Assembly: GCF_000424265.1 (NCBI RefSeq)
Contig: NZ_AUJO01000001.1
Coordinates: 434,001 to 498,000, forward strand
Reading direction: 5' to 3'
DNA: 64,000 nucleotides
Origin: Butyrivibrio sp. WCD3002
GTDB taxonomy: Bacteria; Bacillota; Clostridia; Lachnospirales; Lachnospiraceae
The position numbers were made by a program, and so were the translations under genes. The notes beneath the pieces were generated by a model that saw only the letters and a list, made by a program, of their open reading frames with translations, did not search any database and was not told the origin of the DNA. Positions within the stretch are counted from its first letter, which is position 1, and each line of letters begins with the position of its first letter. Positions 1-8,249 of the stretch are shown here, piece by piece.

Positions 1-1
1 T

Positions 2-829
2 GTGGTTAATTACCTTCTTGATGCTGCAAACAGCTGGATAGATGAATATGATATAGACGGTTTAAGACTTGATGTGGCATATTGTCTTGAACAGAATTTT
101 ATAAAGAGACTTAGAGGCTCCATGCTTGCAAGAAAAGAGGACTTTTTCCTTGTGGGCGAAATGATTGGCGGCGATTACCACAAGGTTATGGGACCTGAGC
201 TATGCCATAGTGCTACAAACTATGAATGCTACAAGGGGCTTTTTTCAAGCTTTAATACCATGAATATGTTTGAGATTGTCCACTCGCTTCTCAGGCAGTT
301 TGGGCCTGAGAACTGGTGCATGTACAGAGGTGAGCACCTGCTTTCGTTTGTAGATAATCATGATGTTTCAAGAATAGCAAGTAATCTCAATAATGAGAGA
401 CATCTACCGCTGATTTATGCAATGATGTTTGGAATGCCCGGGATTCCTACTGTCTACTACGGCTCAGAGTGGGGAGCAAAGGCTCACAAGTCAGAGGGTG
501 ATCCGGCTCTTAGGGCATGCTTTGATGAACCTTTGTGGAATGAGCTTACAGATGTTATTGCTGCGCTGTATAAGGCAAAGAAGGAAAGCAAGGCTCTGCA
601 GTACGGTGATATGAAGCAGCTGGTGCTTCAGAATAAATATTGCATTATTGAGCGTGAAACTGATGGTGACAGAGTTATGATAGCTGTTAATGCAGATGAT
701 AATCCTGTTCATATTGACTTTAATGCCAGAGCCGGAAGAGCTCATGATCTTATCACCGGTGAGACAATAGATTTTGGCGGAGGACTTGATATCCCTGCAT
801 GTACTGCCTATGTATTGCAGCCTTATTGA
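2..829 (+). CDS. GH13 alpha-amylase-family glycoside hydrolase, C-terminal part (5' end outside window)
   Basis: This is the C-terminal 275 residues of a retaining alpha-glucan hydrolase or transferase of family GH13. The second half of the catalytic barrel is visible: DGLRLDVA carries the nucleophile Asp (visible residue 24), GEMIGG carries the acid/base Glu (53), and FVDNHD carries the third catalytic Asp (121). A C-terminal beta-sandwich domain follows. All three catalytic residues are present, so it should be active, probably inside the cell on maltodextrins because it resembles neopullulanase or cyclomaltodextrinase types. Substrate is not readable from this part. The GTG at position 2 is only the first in-frame codon; the barrel's N-terminal half must lie to the left. 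Confidence 0.85.
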   Translation: MVNYLLDAANSWIDEYDIDGLRLDVAYCLEQNFIKRLRGSMLARKEDFFLVGEMIGGDYHKVMGPELCHSATNYECYKGLFSSFNTMNMFEIVHSLLRQFGPENWCMYRGEHLLSFVDNHDVSRIASNLNNERHLPLIYAMMFGMPGIPTVYYGSEWGAKAHKSEGDPALRACFDEPLWNELTDVIAALYKAKKESKALQYGDMKQLVLQNKYCIIERETDGDRVMIAVNADDNPVHIDFNARAGRAHDLITGETIDFGGGLDIPACTAYVLQPY

Positions 830-922
830 TGAAAATCTGCTAATCAGTGATTTTGTATGATTGAGCTTTGGCGCGAGAATAAATTACAAAGAAGAACTTT
901 ATTATAAAGGAGAGTATGAAAA

Positions 923-1360
923 GTGTTAGTTAAAATCAAAAAGCTTGACAGTGAAGCTACATTACCCGGAAGAGGAAGTCTTGCAGCTGCGGGATATGAC
1001 CTTTATGCAAATGTGAAGGAGGATACAAAGATCGCTCCTCACACAACAGCAAAGATAGGAACCGGACTTGCTATGGAAATCCCGGATGGTTATTTTGGTG
1101 GCATCTATGCAAGAAGCGGTATAGCAACTAAGGAAGGCCTTCGCCCTGCAAACTGCGTTGGTGTTGTTGATTCTGATTATCGCGGTGAGATAATCGTTGC
1201 CGTTCATAACGATTCTGATGTTGAGCGCACCATTACTCCTAATGAGCGAGTTGCTCAGATCATCATTCAGCCCTATCTTGAGGTGGAGTTTGAAGTTGTT
1301 GATGAGCTTAGGGAATCAGAACGCGGTGCCGGCGGCTTTGGATCAACAGGTAAACAGTAA
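923..1360 (+). CDS. dut: dUTP diphosphatase (dUTPase)
   Basis: The enzyme hydrolyses dUTP to dUMP and diphosphate, keeping uracil out of DNA and feeding dTMP synthesis. The 145 residues match the usual homotrimeric dUTPase. The motifs are in order: an AAGYDLYA segment near the start, YARSGIA, GVVDSDYRG with the catalytic Asp, and the glycine-rich C-terminal GAGGFGSTG that closes over the substrate. The GTG start is fixed by an AAAGGAG ribosome site at 906-912. An ATG at 916 is out of frame and stops at once. It stands alone, followed by a terminator, so it is probably a single-gene unit or the end of the GH13 transcript. Confidence 0.95.
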   Translation: MLVKIKKLDSEATLPGRGSLAAAGYDLYANVKEDTKIAPHTTAKIGTGLAMEIPDGYFGGIYARSGIATKEGLRPANCVGVVDSDYRGEIIVAVHNDSDVERTITPNERVAQIIIQPYLEVEFEVVDELRESERGAGGFGSTGKQ

Positions 1361-1430
1361 AAACACATTTTTTTCACAATTTCTTGCAAATTAAGTCACA
1401 AATTAAATTTAATACAGTAGTAAACTAAAG

Positions 1431-1476
1431 TCTGTGCATAGAGATAAGCGATTATCATACATGCACAGATTTTTTT
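1431..1476 (+). terminator. Rho-independent terminator after dut
   Basis: A 9-bp stem (TCTGTGCAT at 1431-1439 with ATGCACAGA at 1461-1469) encloses a second stem, GATAA/TTATC, capped by a GCGA tetraloop. It is followed by a run of seven T. A further small hairpin (GCGTT/AACGC, 1477-1489) sits just before the ribosome site of the next gene. Confidence 0.8.
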
Positions 1477-1507
1477 GCGTTAAGAACGCTAAAGGGAGGT
1501 AATTACT

Positions 1508-2602
1508 TTGATTGAAGTCAAGGATATTGTGAAAAGCTATGGCAATCACAAAGCAGTAGATCATTTATCATTTACTCTTGAAAAGGGTAAGATTTACGGT
1601 TTTCTTGGACCAAACGGTGCAGGTAAATCAACAACCATGAATATCATGACAGGATATATTGCTGCCAATGGGGGAACAGTAACTATTGATGGACATGATA
1701 TTGTAAAGGAACCGGAGGAAGCAAAAAAATGTATCGGATACCTTCCTGAGCTTCCGCCTCTTTATATGGATATGACAGTATCCGAATATCTTTATTTCGT
1801 AGCAGATCTTAAAAAGGTACCCAAAAAGGAAAGAAGAGACCAGATTGCTAAAATTATGAGCCTTACCATGCTTGGAGAATATGAAGGTCGCATGATAAGA
1901 AATCTGTCTAAAGGTTACAGACAGAGAGTAGGCCTTGCTCAGGCTTTAATCGGTTTTCCTGAGGTTATCATCTTAGACGAGCCCACAGTAGGTCTTGATC
2001 CACAGCAGATTATAGAAATTAGAAATCTTATAAGATCTCTTAGAGATGATCACATCGTAATTCTCAGCTCACATATTTTGTCTGAGGTAAATGAAGTATG
2101 TGATGACGTACTTATTATTTCTCATGGAAAGCTTGTTTGTCAGGGAACTCCAGATGAGCTTGAGGAGAAGTTTGGCGGAGCTGAGCATATCAGAATGTCT
2201 ATACTTGGAACGGATGCACAGATAAAAGGCGTCCTTGCAGGTGTGCCTTCAATTTCTGAAATTACTATTGAGGAAGAAAAGGATGCTCAGGGCGGCGTTG
2301 TGGTTGAAGTCGTCAACAATTCATCTGAGGACATCAGAGCTGACATTGCAAGAGCTCTTGCAGGAGTTGGCCTCCCTGTACTTTCTATGGAGACTCAGAA
2401 GAAGACTCTTGAGGATGTATTCCTTGAGGCAACTGGTAACAGTGAAGTAGAAGCTAAGAATCATAGTGACGACTCAAAAGCTGACAATGAGTCTGGTGAA
2501 GAAAAATCCGAAGCAACAACAGAAGAGACTATTTCTGAAGAAAAATCTAAAGCAGTTGCAGAGGATGTGGAAGAAATTGAAAATAAGGAGGATGAGGAAT
2601 AA
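1508..2602 (+). CDS. ABC transporter ATP-binding protein, GldA-like
   Basis: This is the nucleotide-binding subunit of an ABC-2-type transporter. Residues 1 to about 230 form the ATPase domain, with Walker A GPNGAGKS, the signature LSKGYRQR, Walker B VIILDEP and the switch His in LSSHILSE. A regulatory domain of about 80 residues follows, then an unusual tail of about 55 residues that is almost only Glu, Lys, Ser, Asp and Ala. The start is TTG, supported by AAAGGGAGG ten bases upstream. The stop overlaps the next start as TAATG, so it is translationally coupled to the permease. Together with the next two genes it forms the GldA / GldFG / DUF4340 set. The transported substrate is unknown. Confidence 0.9.
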   Translation: MIEVKDIVKSYGNHKAVDHLSFTLEKGKIYGFLGPNGAGKSTTMNIMTGYIAANGGTVTIDGHDIVKEPEEAKKCIGYLPELPPLYMDMTVSEYLYFVADLKKVPKKERRDQIAKIMSLTMLGEYEGRMIRNLSKGYRQRVGLAQALIGFPEVIILDEPTVGLDPQQIIEIRNLIRSLRDDHIVILSSHILSEVNEVCDDVLIISHGKLVCQGTPDELEEKFGGAEHIRMSILGTDAQIKGVLAGVPSISEITIEEEKDAQGGVVVEVVNNSSEDIRADIARALAGVGLPVLSMETQKKTLEDVFLEATGNSEVEAKNHSDDSKADNESGEEKSEATTEETISEEKSKAVAEDVEEIENKEDEE

Positions 2603-4731
2603 TGCTTGCTATATTTAAAAGGGAGTTTAAATCCTACCTTCATTCATTTATAGGACCGCTCTTTATTGCTGCAGTCATTTTTATGTTTTCACTTTTCTTT
2701 TCAATATTTAACCTTATGGGCTTATCCAACAATATAAACGGAAGCCTGTATAACCTTGGTTACTGGGGACTTATGTTCCTTATTCCAATCCTTAGTATGA
2801 GAGCTTTTTCAGAGGAGAGGAAAAATAAAACAGATCAGTTAATTCTTACAGCTCCTGTATCTGTTGGAAGCATTGTGTTTGGTAAGTTTCTTGCAATTGT
2901 AGCTATATTTGCTATACCGGTAGCTTTTATCTGCGCAATGCCTCCGGTACTTAACCTTTTTGGAGATGTGCCGCTTTTATGGAACTACACAAGCATTCTG
3001 GGCTTCTTCCTTTATGGAGTGATGCTTATTGCAATCTGCATTTTTATATCAAACCTTTCAGATAACCCGCTTATCTGTGCAGTAATATCAATACTTGTAA
3101 TATTGCTTGGTAACCTTAGTGCTAATTTTTATAACAGCTTACAGTCAACCTTTGTAAAGGATCTTCTTGCATCTACCATCGATTTTTCAACAAGAATGGC
3201 AAAGATGATGACAGGTAACTGTGATGTTACATCAATTGTTTACTTTATATCTGTAACAGCGCTTTTCCTTGTGTTAACTATGCAATTGATTCAGAAGAGA
3301 AGATATTCTGTTTCGAAAAAGAACTTCAGTATTACAGCATACAGCACTGTAACGGTTATTGTTCTTATTGCCGCAGTTATAGCTGCAAACATGGCAGCAC
3401 TCCAGATTCCTGATGAGATCAGAGAGGCAGATGTTACACCTCAGAACCTTTATTCCTTAACAGCTGACTCTGAGAAAATTGCAAAAGAGATTACTGATGA
3501 TATAACTTTATATTTCTTTGCACAGGAAGATGATGCCCAGTCAAAGACTAAGGATGAATCAGTCGAGAAAATATTAAAGCAGTATGCGTCATTAAATGAT
3601 CATATTTCCCTTAAGTATATCGATCCTGTTCTCAATCCTCAGTTTGCAAAGAATTACACTGATAGTTCTGTTGCTTATTCAAGCGTAATAGTTGTAAATG
3701 AGACTAACGGAAGAAGCAAGGTTATCAATTATAATGATATGTTCGAATCCACAATGGACTATCAGACTTATCAGCAGTCAATCACAGGCTATGACTCAGA
3801 GGGCGAGCTTACTTATGCACTTCAATATGTATGCCTCTCCGATGATGACATGATGAACGCCTACAGCATCACAGGACACAATGAGATTTCATTTACATCC
3901 AAATTCAGCGATGTTCTGGATAAGGACAATATAAAGGTTTCAGAGCTTTCACTTCTTACAAGTGAAAAGGTACCGGATGACTGCAAGCTCCTTATTCTCA
4001 ATACACCTCTTGTAGATTACAGCGAGGATGAAGCAAACAAGGTAATTGATTATCTTAATAATGGCGGAAATGCACTTATAATCACCTTCTATAAGACAGA
4101 CGGAGAACTTACTAATTTTGGCAAGATCCTTGATTACTATGGTGCAAGCCTTGAAGAAGGCAGTGTGATTATTGAGGCAGATGCTAATAACTATGTAGCA
4201 GGTTCTGATCCATATTACATTTTACCTGAACTTGGAACTGATACTATTACCAGCTCCATTACATCACAGGGATTTGGAAGTGTTTTTGCACCTCTTTGTC
4301 AGGCTATTAGTTATACTGCAAAAGATGACGTTACTGTTACAGAGCTTCTTAAGAGTTCTGACAGTGCTTACCTTCAGTCAATTACTAATCCTGATGATAA
4401 GAGCGAGAACGGTCCTTACATTATAGGTCTTAAAGCTGTAAAAGAACTTGATTCCGGATCATCAACAGCAGTTATATACACATCAGGAGACATGTTCACA
4501 GAAGGCGCTGATCAGATGGTTCAGGGAAATAACGTAAGACTTTTTGCTAATTCTATTAATGCCCTTGTAACCTTTGATAAGGAACTGGTTACTATCCCTG
4601 CCAAGGATGCAGAAACCCCCTTATCAATAAAAGGAAGCTATTGCATATTCATGATGGCAGGCTTTGCAGCACTTGTTCTTGTAATATTCTTTGCAGGCCT
4701 TGCAGTCTGGATCATCAGAAGAAGGAAATAA
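2602..4731 (+). CDS. ABC-2 permease fused to a GldG-like domain
   Basis: The 709-residue membrane protein joins two parts that are separate in gliding bacteria. The first roughly 240 residues form an ABC-2 permease with about six membrane segments (GldF-like). Then comes a further membrane segment near 250-272 and a large extracytoplasmic domain of the Gldg/ABC_transp_aux type, recognisable from segments such as VIDYLNNGGNALIITF. It ends with a membrane helix and a short basic tail (IIRRRK). It is coupled to the ATPase gene upstream and lies one base before the DUF4340 gene. Homologous sets are widespread outside gliding bacteria, so motility is not implied. Confidence 0.85.
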   Translation: MLAIFKREFKSYLHSFIGPLFIAAVIFMFSLFFSIFNLMGLSNNINGSLYNLGYWGLMFLIPILSMRAFSEERKNKTDQLILTAPVSVGSIVFGKFLAIVAIFAIPVAFICAMPPVLNLFGDVPLLWNYTSILGFFLYGVMLIAICIFISNLSDNPLICAVISILVILLGNLSANFYNSLQSTFVKDLLASTIDFSTRMAKMMTGNCDVTSIVYFISVTALFLVLTMQLIQKRRYSVSKKNFSITAYSTVTVIVLIAAVIAANMAALQIPDEIREADVTPQNLYSLTADSEKIAKEITDDITLYFFAQEDDAQSKTKDESVEKILKQYASLNDHISLKYIDPVLNPQFAKNYTDSSVAYSSVIVVNETNGRSKVINYNDMFESTMDYQTYQQSITGYDSEGELTYALQYVCLSDDDMMNAYSITGHNEISFTSKFSDVLDKDNIKVSELSLLTSEKVPDDCKLLILNTPLVDYSEDEANKVIDYLNNGGNALIITFYKTDGELTNFGKILDYYGASLEEGSVIIEADANNYVAGSDPYYILPELGTDTITSSITSQGFGSVFAPLCQAISYTAKDDVTVTELLKSSDSAYLQSITNPDDKSENGPYIIGLKAVKELDSGSSTAVIYTSGDMFTEGADQMVQGNNVRLFANSINALVTFDKELVTIPAKDAETPLSIKGSYCIFMMAGFAALVLVIFFAGLAVWIIRRRK

Positions 4732-4732
4732 A

Positions 4733-5398
4733 ATGAAAAAACAAAAATTTCAGTTAATAATTCTTATAGTTTTATTATTAATATTTGTAGGTGGATACTT
4801 CGGACTTCAAAAATATAATAAAGACGCAGCGGCAAAAGAGAGCGAACCCACATACACAGCTCTTAATCTCGGTGATGATGCCGATATCACAGCTATGCAC
4901 GTAACAAATACTAACGGTGAATTCACCCTTAAAAAAGATGGCGATGAAACCTGGACTCTTAAGGAAGATGCTACAGTCGATGTTGATGAGAGTAAAATCA
5001 CTACCAAATTAAACTCCCTTAAATCCATAACCTCAGATCAGGTTGCGGAAGACTACAGCGACCTCGCCGACTTTGGACTTGTCACCCCTGCCGAAACCGT
5101 AGAAATTACTCTTGCTGACGGCTCAAGTCACATCATAAAGATTGGCGACTACAACAATACCATCAACAAGTACTACATCCTTGTCGACGACAACCCAACC
5201 ATCTACACAGTAAACTCCATCATCAAAACCAACTTTGGATTCTCAGTTGATGACATAAGAGTTACTGAAGAAACCACAGCAGATGATACAACATCATCCG
5301 AAGAGGATTCTACAAGTGTAAATGAACCAGAAAACACAAATGATAATACTGAATCATCAACAGAAGAATCCTCCGAAACCAATACAACCGGAGATTAA
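4733..5398 (+). CDS. DUF4340 membrane-anchored protein
   Basis: The protein has an N-terminal signal anchor (basic MKKQKFQ, then a hydrophobic stretch to about residue 23) and one DUF4340-type extracytoplasmic domain with the repeating pattern TLKEDATVDVDESKI. It ends in a Thr/Ser/Glu/Asp-rich tail of about 45 residues. The ATG at 4733, with GAAGGAA just before it, is chosen over an upstream in-frame start inside the permease gene. DUF4340 proteins usually accompany GldFG permeases, so it is probably a partner of the two genes upstream. The second half uses more C-ending codons than its neighbours. Function is unknown. Confidence 0.8.
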   Translation: MKKQKFQLIILIVLLLIFVGGYFGLQKYNKDAAAKESEPTYTALNLGDDADITAMHVTNTNGEFTLKKDGDETWTLKEDATVDVDESKITTKLNSLKSITSDQVAEDYSDLADFGLVTPAETVEITLADGSSHIIKIGDYNNTINKYYILVDDNPTIYTVNSIIKTNFGFSVDDIRVTEETTADDTTSSEEDSTSVNEPENTNDNTESSTEESSETNTTGD

Positions 5399-5502
5399 CC
5401 ATTCACTAGAAAGCAAGATTGTTATTAGGTATACATCAAAAAAATCGGAAATTTACTAGGGAAGTTAACAAAGAAAAAATTTAAATACATGGACATTTTA
5501 AA

Positions 5503-5666
5503 AGCACAAAAGCCACTGCAGTAAGTTTTAACAAATGGTCCATTTTCGGTGATTTAAAGCTCGGGCAAAGCATTTGAACTTGTTAAATGCTGATAATATC
5601 CGAGCTTTACCGGAACAAGAAAATGGACCATTTGATAAAACGACTACCTGCGGCGGTTTTTGTGCT
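5503..5666. repeat. 164-nt compound inverted repeat (long imperfect hairpin)
   Basis: It fills most of the 319-base gap before the branching-enzyme homologue. Four nested stems share one axis. The outer arms are 5503-5521 and 5648-5666, with 18 of 19 positions pairing if two G-T wobbles are counted. A perfect 16-bp stem joins 5532-5547 and 5619-5634. A perfect 10-bp stem joins 5555-5564 and 5600-5609, and an apical 7-bp stem joins 5569-5575 and 5585-5591. The arms of the 16-bp stem are themselves interrupted palindromes (AAATGGTCCATTT and AAATGGACCATTT). There is no T-run suited to a terminator on the + strand. It could be a structured RNA, a double operator or a MITE-like element. No open frame lies in it. 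Confidence 0.85.
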
Positions 5667-5671
5667 ATAAT
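5663..5671 (+). promoter_or_regulatory. Extended -10 promoter candidate for the branching-enzyme homologue
   Basis: TGCTATAAT is a perfect extended -10 element. It begins in the last bases of the 3' arm of the long hairpin. No good -35 hexamer is seen at the right distance, as is common for extended -10 promoters. The predicted transcript start (about 5678) is 40 bases before the ATG, so the hairpin would be upstream DNA rather than leader RNA for this promoter. Confidence 0.55.
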
Positions 5672-5717
5672 ATTTGTCAGAGTATTTTGAAAATTTATCC
5701 ATGTGGAGGGAAATGTG

Positions 5718-8243
5718 ATGAACAATAAGCTATATAAACTTATGAATTGGCCGGAGATTGAAGAAATTATTTATTCTGACGGAGACGATCCTCATCGCAT
5801 TTTGGGGGCCCACAAAGTAGGCTCCAATCTTCTTATTCAGACCTTTTATCCTTCAGCAGTAGAAATATCGATTGTGCCTTCAGGTGGCAGCAAAACATAT
5901 AAGATGGAGCTTGCAGATGAAGCAGGCTTTTTTGCAGCGCTGATACCTATTAAGGAAGGTACCGATTATAAATACAGGATAAAGCTTGATAATGGTGAGA
6001 TCAAGGAAATCTATGATGCCTATAATTTTGAGCCGCAGATGGACAGGGAGGACTTCATAAAGTTCAACAGTGGAATTCATTATGACATCTATGAGAAGCT
6101 CGGTGCACATCCTGTAACCATTAATGGTATTGAAGGTACAAGCTTTGCTGTATGGGCACCTGATGCTGCAAGAGTCAGCGTTATCGGTGATTTTAACGAA
6201 TGGGACGGAAGAGTCAACCAGATGAAGAGAGTTGAACAGTCCGGCGTCTTTGAGATTTTTATTCCCGGTGCAAATGAGGGCGTAGGCTATCAGTACGAGA
6301 TAAAAACTAAGGGCGGCGTCATTTTCAAGCGCCCCGATCCTTATGGATATGCTTTTGCAGATAAAGGCTTTACTGTATCTAAGGTTGTTGGAATTAAGGA
6401 CTTTAAGTGGACTGATGCAGCATTTATAAAAGACAGAACCAAATTTGACAGAGACAGCGATCCTCTTTCAATCTGTGAGATAAATATAGAATCTTTTGCA
6501 GCAAGGCATCAGAATCATATTCCTGATTACAAAGAGCTTGCTCTTGATATTTTATCTTATGTTCAGGATCATGGCTTTAATGCTATTGAGCTTTTCCCTG
6601 TAATGGAGCATATTGGGGGACATCCTTATCACATCACAGGGTTTTTCTCAGTTCAGGGAAAATATGGAACACCTGACGGATTTATGGAATTCGTTAATAT
6701 TATGCACGAAGCAGGTATCAAGGTATTTATGGACTTTGTTACTACATTTTTCCCGAAGCTTCAGTGCGGACTTAATTCCTTTGATGGACAGGCTCTTTAC
6801 GAATATCCCGATCCCAGAATGGGTGTACATCCAAGAACCGGTGATCTGATCTTTGATTTTGGAAGAAAACAGGTTACAAATTTCCTTGTTTCCTGCGGAC
6901 TTTTCTGGACACAGAAGTTCCATTTGGATGGCCTTAGAGCTGCTGATATTGCTAAGATACTTTATCTTGACTATGACAGAAAGCCCGGTCAGTGGATCCC
7001 TAATATATATGGCGGAAACGAGAATCTTGAGGCAAAAGAGTTCCTTTGCAACTTTAATAATGTATTAAAGGCAAAGAATCCGGGACTTCTCACAATGACC
7101 AAGGAGACCTCCTGCTGGCCAAGAGTTACCGGAGAGCTTGACGACGGCGGACTTGGATTTGATTATAAGTGGAATAATGGATGGACCAAGGACTTCCTTG
7201 ATTACATTCAGAACGATCCGCTTTTCAGATCAGGCAATCATAATGAGCTTACATTCTCACTTATTTACTGCTATACAGAGAGATTTATTCTTGCTTTTAC
7301 TCACGAAGAAATTGGAAAAGGCTTAGAAGGACTTTATGATCTTATGCCCGGCGATTCAGCACAAAAGATGGCAGGTGTCAGACTTGCTGTTGCTTATGCA
7401 ATGTGCCATCCCGGAAAGAAGATGTTCTACATGGATCCTTCAGCTCTCAGCATTGATAATGCAGTTTTCCTTGAAAACATGATCCACATGCTGAATGAGA
7501 TCTACAATCAGAGACCGGCCCTTCATCAGCTTGATACCAACGATGCAGGCTTTGAGTGGGTTAACAGCATGGCAGCTGAGGAGTGCATGATGTCCTTTAT
7601 CCGTAAGGGAGAAAAAGACGGTGACATGCTCCTTGTAGTTGTAAACATGGCAGGTGTAGACAGAACCTTCGAAGTAGGCGTCCCTGCTGATGGTAAATAC
7701 TATGAGATTTTCAACTCTGATGATACCAACTTTGGCGGACAGGGTATTGTTAATCCAGGAAGAATTGAAGCTGATTTTACTGAAGCTGACGGAAGACCTT
7801 ATTCAATTCCTGTTAAGGTTGCTGCTACTTCAATTGCTATTTTCTCATACACTCCTTACACAACACAGGAGAAGAAGATCAGAAAGATTCGCGAAGAAGA
7901 GGCAATAAAGAAGCAGAATGAGCGTGAAAAGGCTCTTAGAGAGCTCAAGGACAGACAGGAGAAGGAAGAAGCTGAACTTCTTAAGGAGCTTCATGAGCGC
8001 TATGAAAAAGAACTTGCTGCTCAGGAGGAAGCAATTGAGAAGAAGTATGAGCAGATAGAGGAAGAGAGAATCTCCAGCGTTGTTTCAGAGGCTGCTCTTA
8101 AATCCATAACCGGTGGATCTAAGAAAAAGGCCACAGCAAAGGCTGCTCCCAAGAAGACTGCGACAAAGAAGCCTGCTTCAAAGACAACAAAAAAGACACA
8201 GACTAAAACTAATACAAAAAACACTAAAAAGAAGGACGAATAA
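5718..8243 (+). CDS. GlgB-like protein with replaced catalytic residues (probable pseudoenzyme) and a coiled-coil, Lys-rich tail
   Basis: The 841-residue protein follows the glycogen branching enzyme plan: an N1 domain (about 1-100), a CBM48 domain (about 105-200, SFAVWAPDAARVSVIGDFNEW), a GH13 barrel and a C-terminal beta domain to about 710. The invariant residues of E. coli GlgB map here with a constant offset of +4. Asp335, Arg403 and His525 are kept (D339, R407, H529). His340 is Phe344, the nucleophile Asp405 is Ala409, the acid/base Glu458 is Lys462, and Asp526 is Glu530. Branching activity is therefore unlikely. A charged coiled coil (about 717-790) and a Lys/Ala/Thr tail (802-841) are added. 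I infer a glucan-binding or scaffold role. The ATG at 5718 follows GGAGGG; a GTG at 5703 is less likely. Confidence 0.85.
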   Translation: MNNKLYKLMNWPEIEEIIYSDGDDPHRILGAHKVGSNLLIQTFYPSAVEISIVPSGGSKTYKMELADEAGFFAALIPIKEGTDYKYRIKLDNGEIKEIYDAYNFEPQMDREDFIKFNSGIHYDIYEKLGAHPVTINGIEGTSFAVWAPDAARVSVIGDFNEWDGRVNQMKRVEQSGVFEIFIPGANEGVGYQYEIKTKGGVIFKRPDPYGYAFADKGFTVSKVVGIKDFKWTDAAFIKDRTKFDRDSDPLSICEINIESFAARHQNHIPDYKELALDILSYVQDHGFNAIELFPVMEHIGGHPYHITGFFSVQGKYGTPDGFMEFVNIMHEAGIKVFMDFVTTFFPKLQCGLNSFDGQALYEYPDPRMGVHPRTGDLIFDFGRKQVTNFLVSCGLFWTQKFHLDGLRAADIAKILYLDYDRKPGQWIPNIYGGNENLEAKEFLCNFNNVLKAKNPGLLTMTKETSCWPRVTGELDDGGLGFDYKWNNGWTKDFLDYIQNDPLFRSGNHNELTFSLIYCYTERFILAFTHEEIGKGLEGLYDLMPGDSAQKMAGVRLAVAYAMCHPGKKMFYMDPSALSIDNAVFLENMIHMLNEIYNQRPALHQLDTNDAGFEWVNSMAAEECMMSFIRKGEKDGDMLLVVVNMAGVDRTFEVGVPADGKYYEIFNSDDTNFGGQGIVNPGRIEADFTEADGRPYSIPVKVAATSIAIFSYTPYTTQEKKIRKIREEEAIKKQNEREKALRELKDRQEKEEAELLKELHERYEKELAAQEEAIEKKYEQIEEERISSVVSEAALKSITGGSKKKATAKAAPKKTATKKPASKTTKKTQTKTNTKNTKKKDE

Positions 8244-8249
8244 TACATA

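Noticed and set aside
830..922. Terminator after the GH13 gene
   Set aside because: AAAATC/GATTTT is only a 6-bp AT-rich stem around an 11-base loop with a poor T-run, so I could not support it.
5399..5717. T-box or other amino-acid riboswitch before the branching-enzyme homologue
   Set aside because: No AGGGTGGNACCGCG core or specifier arrangement is present, and the hairpin is one long symmetrical structure.
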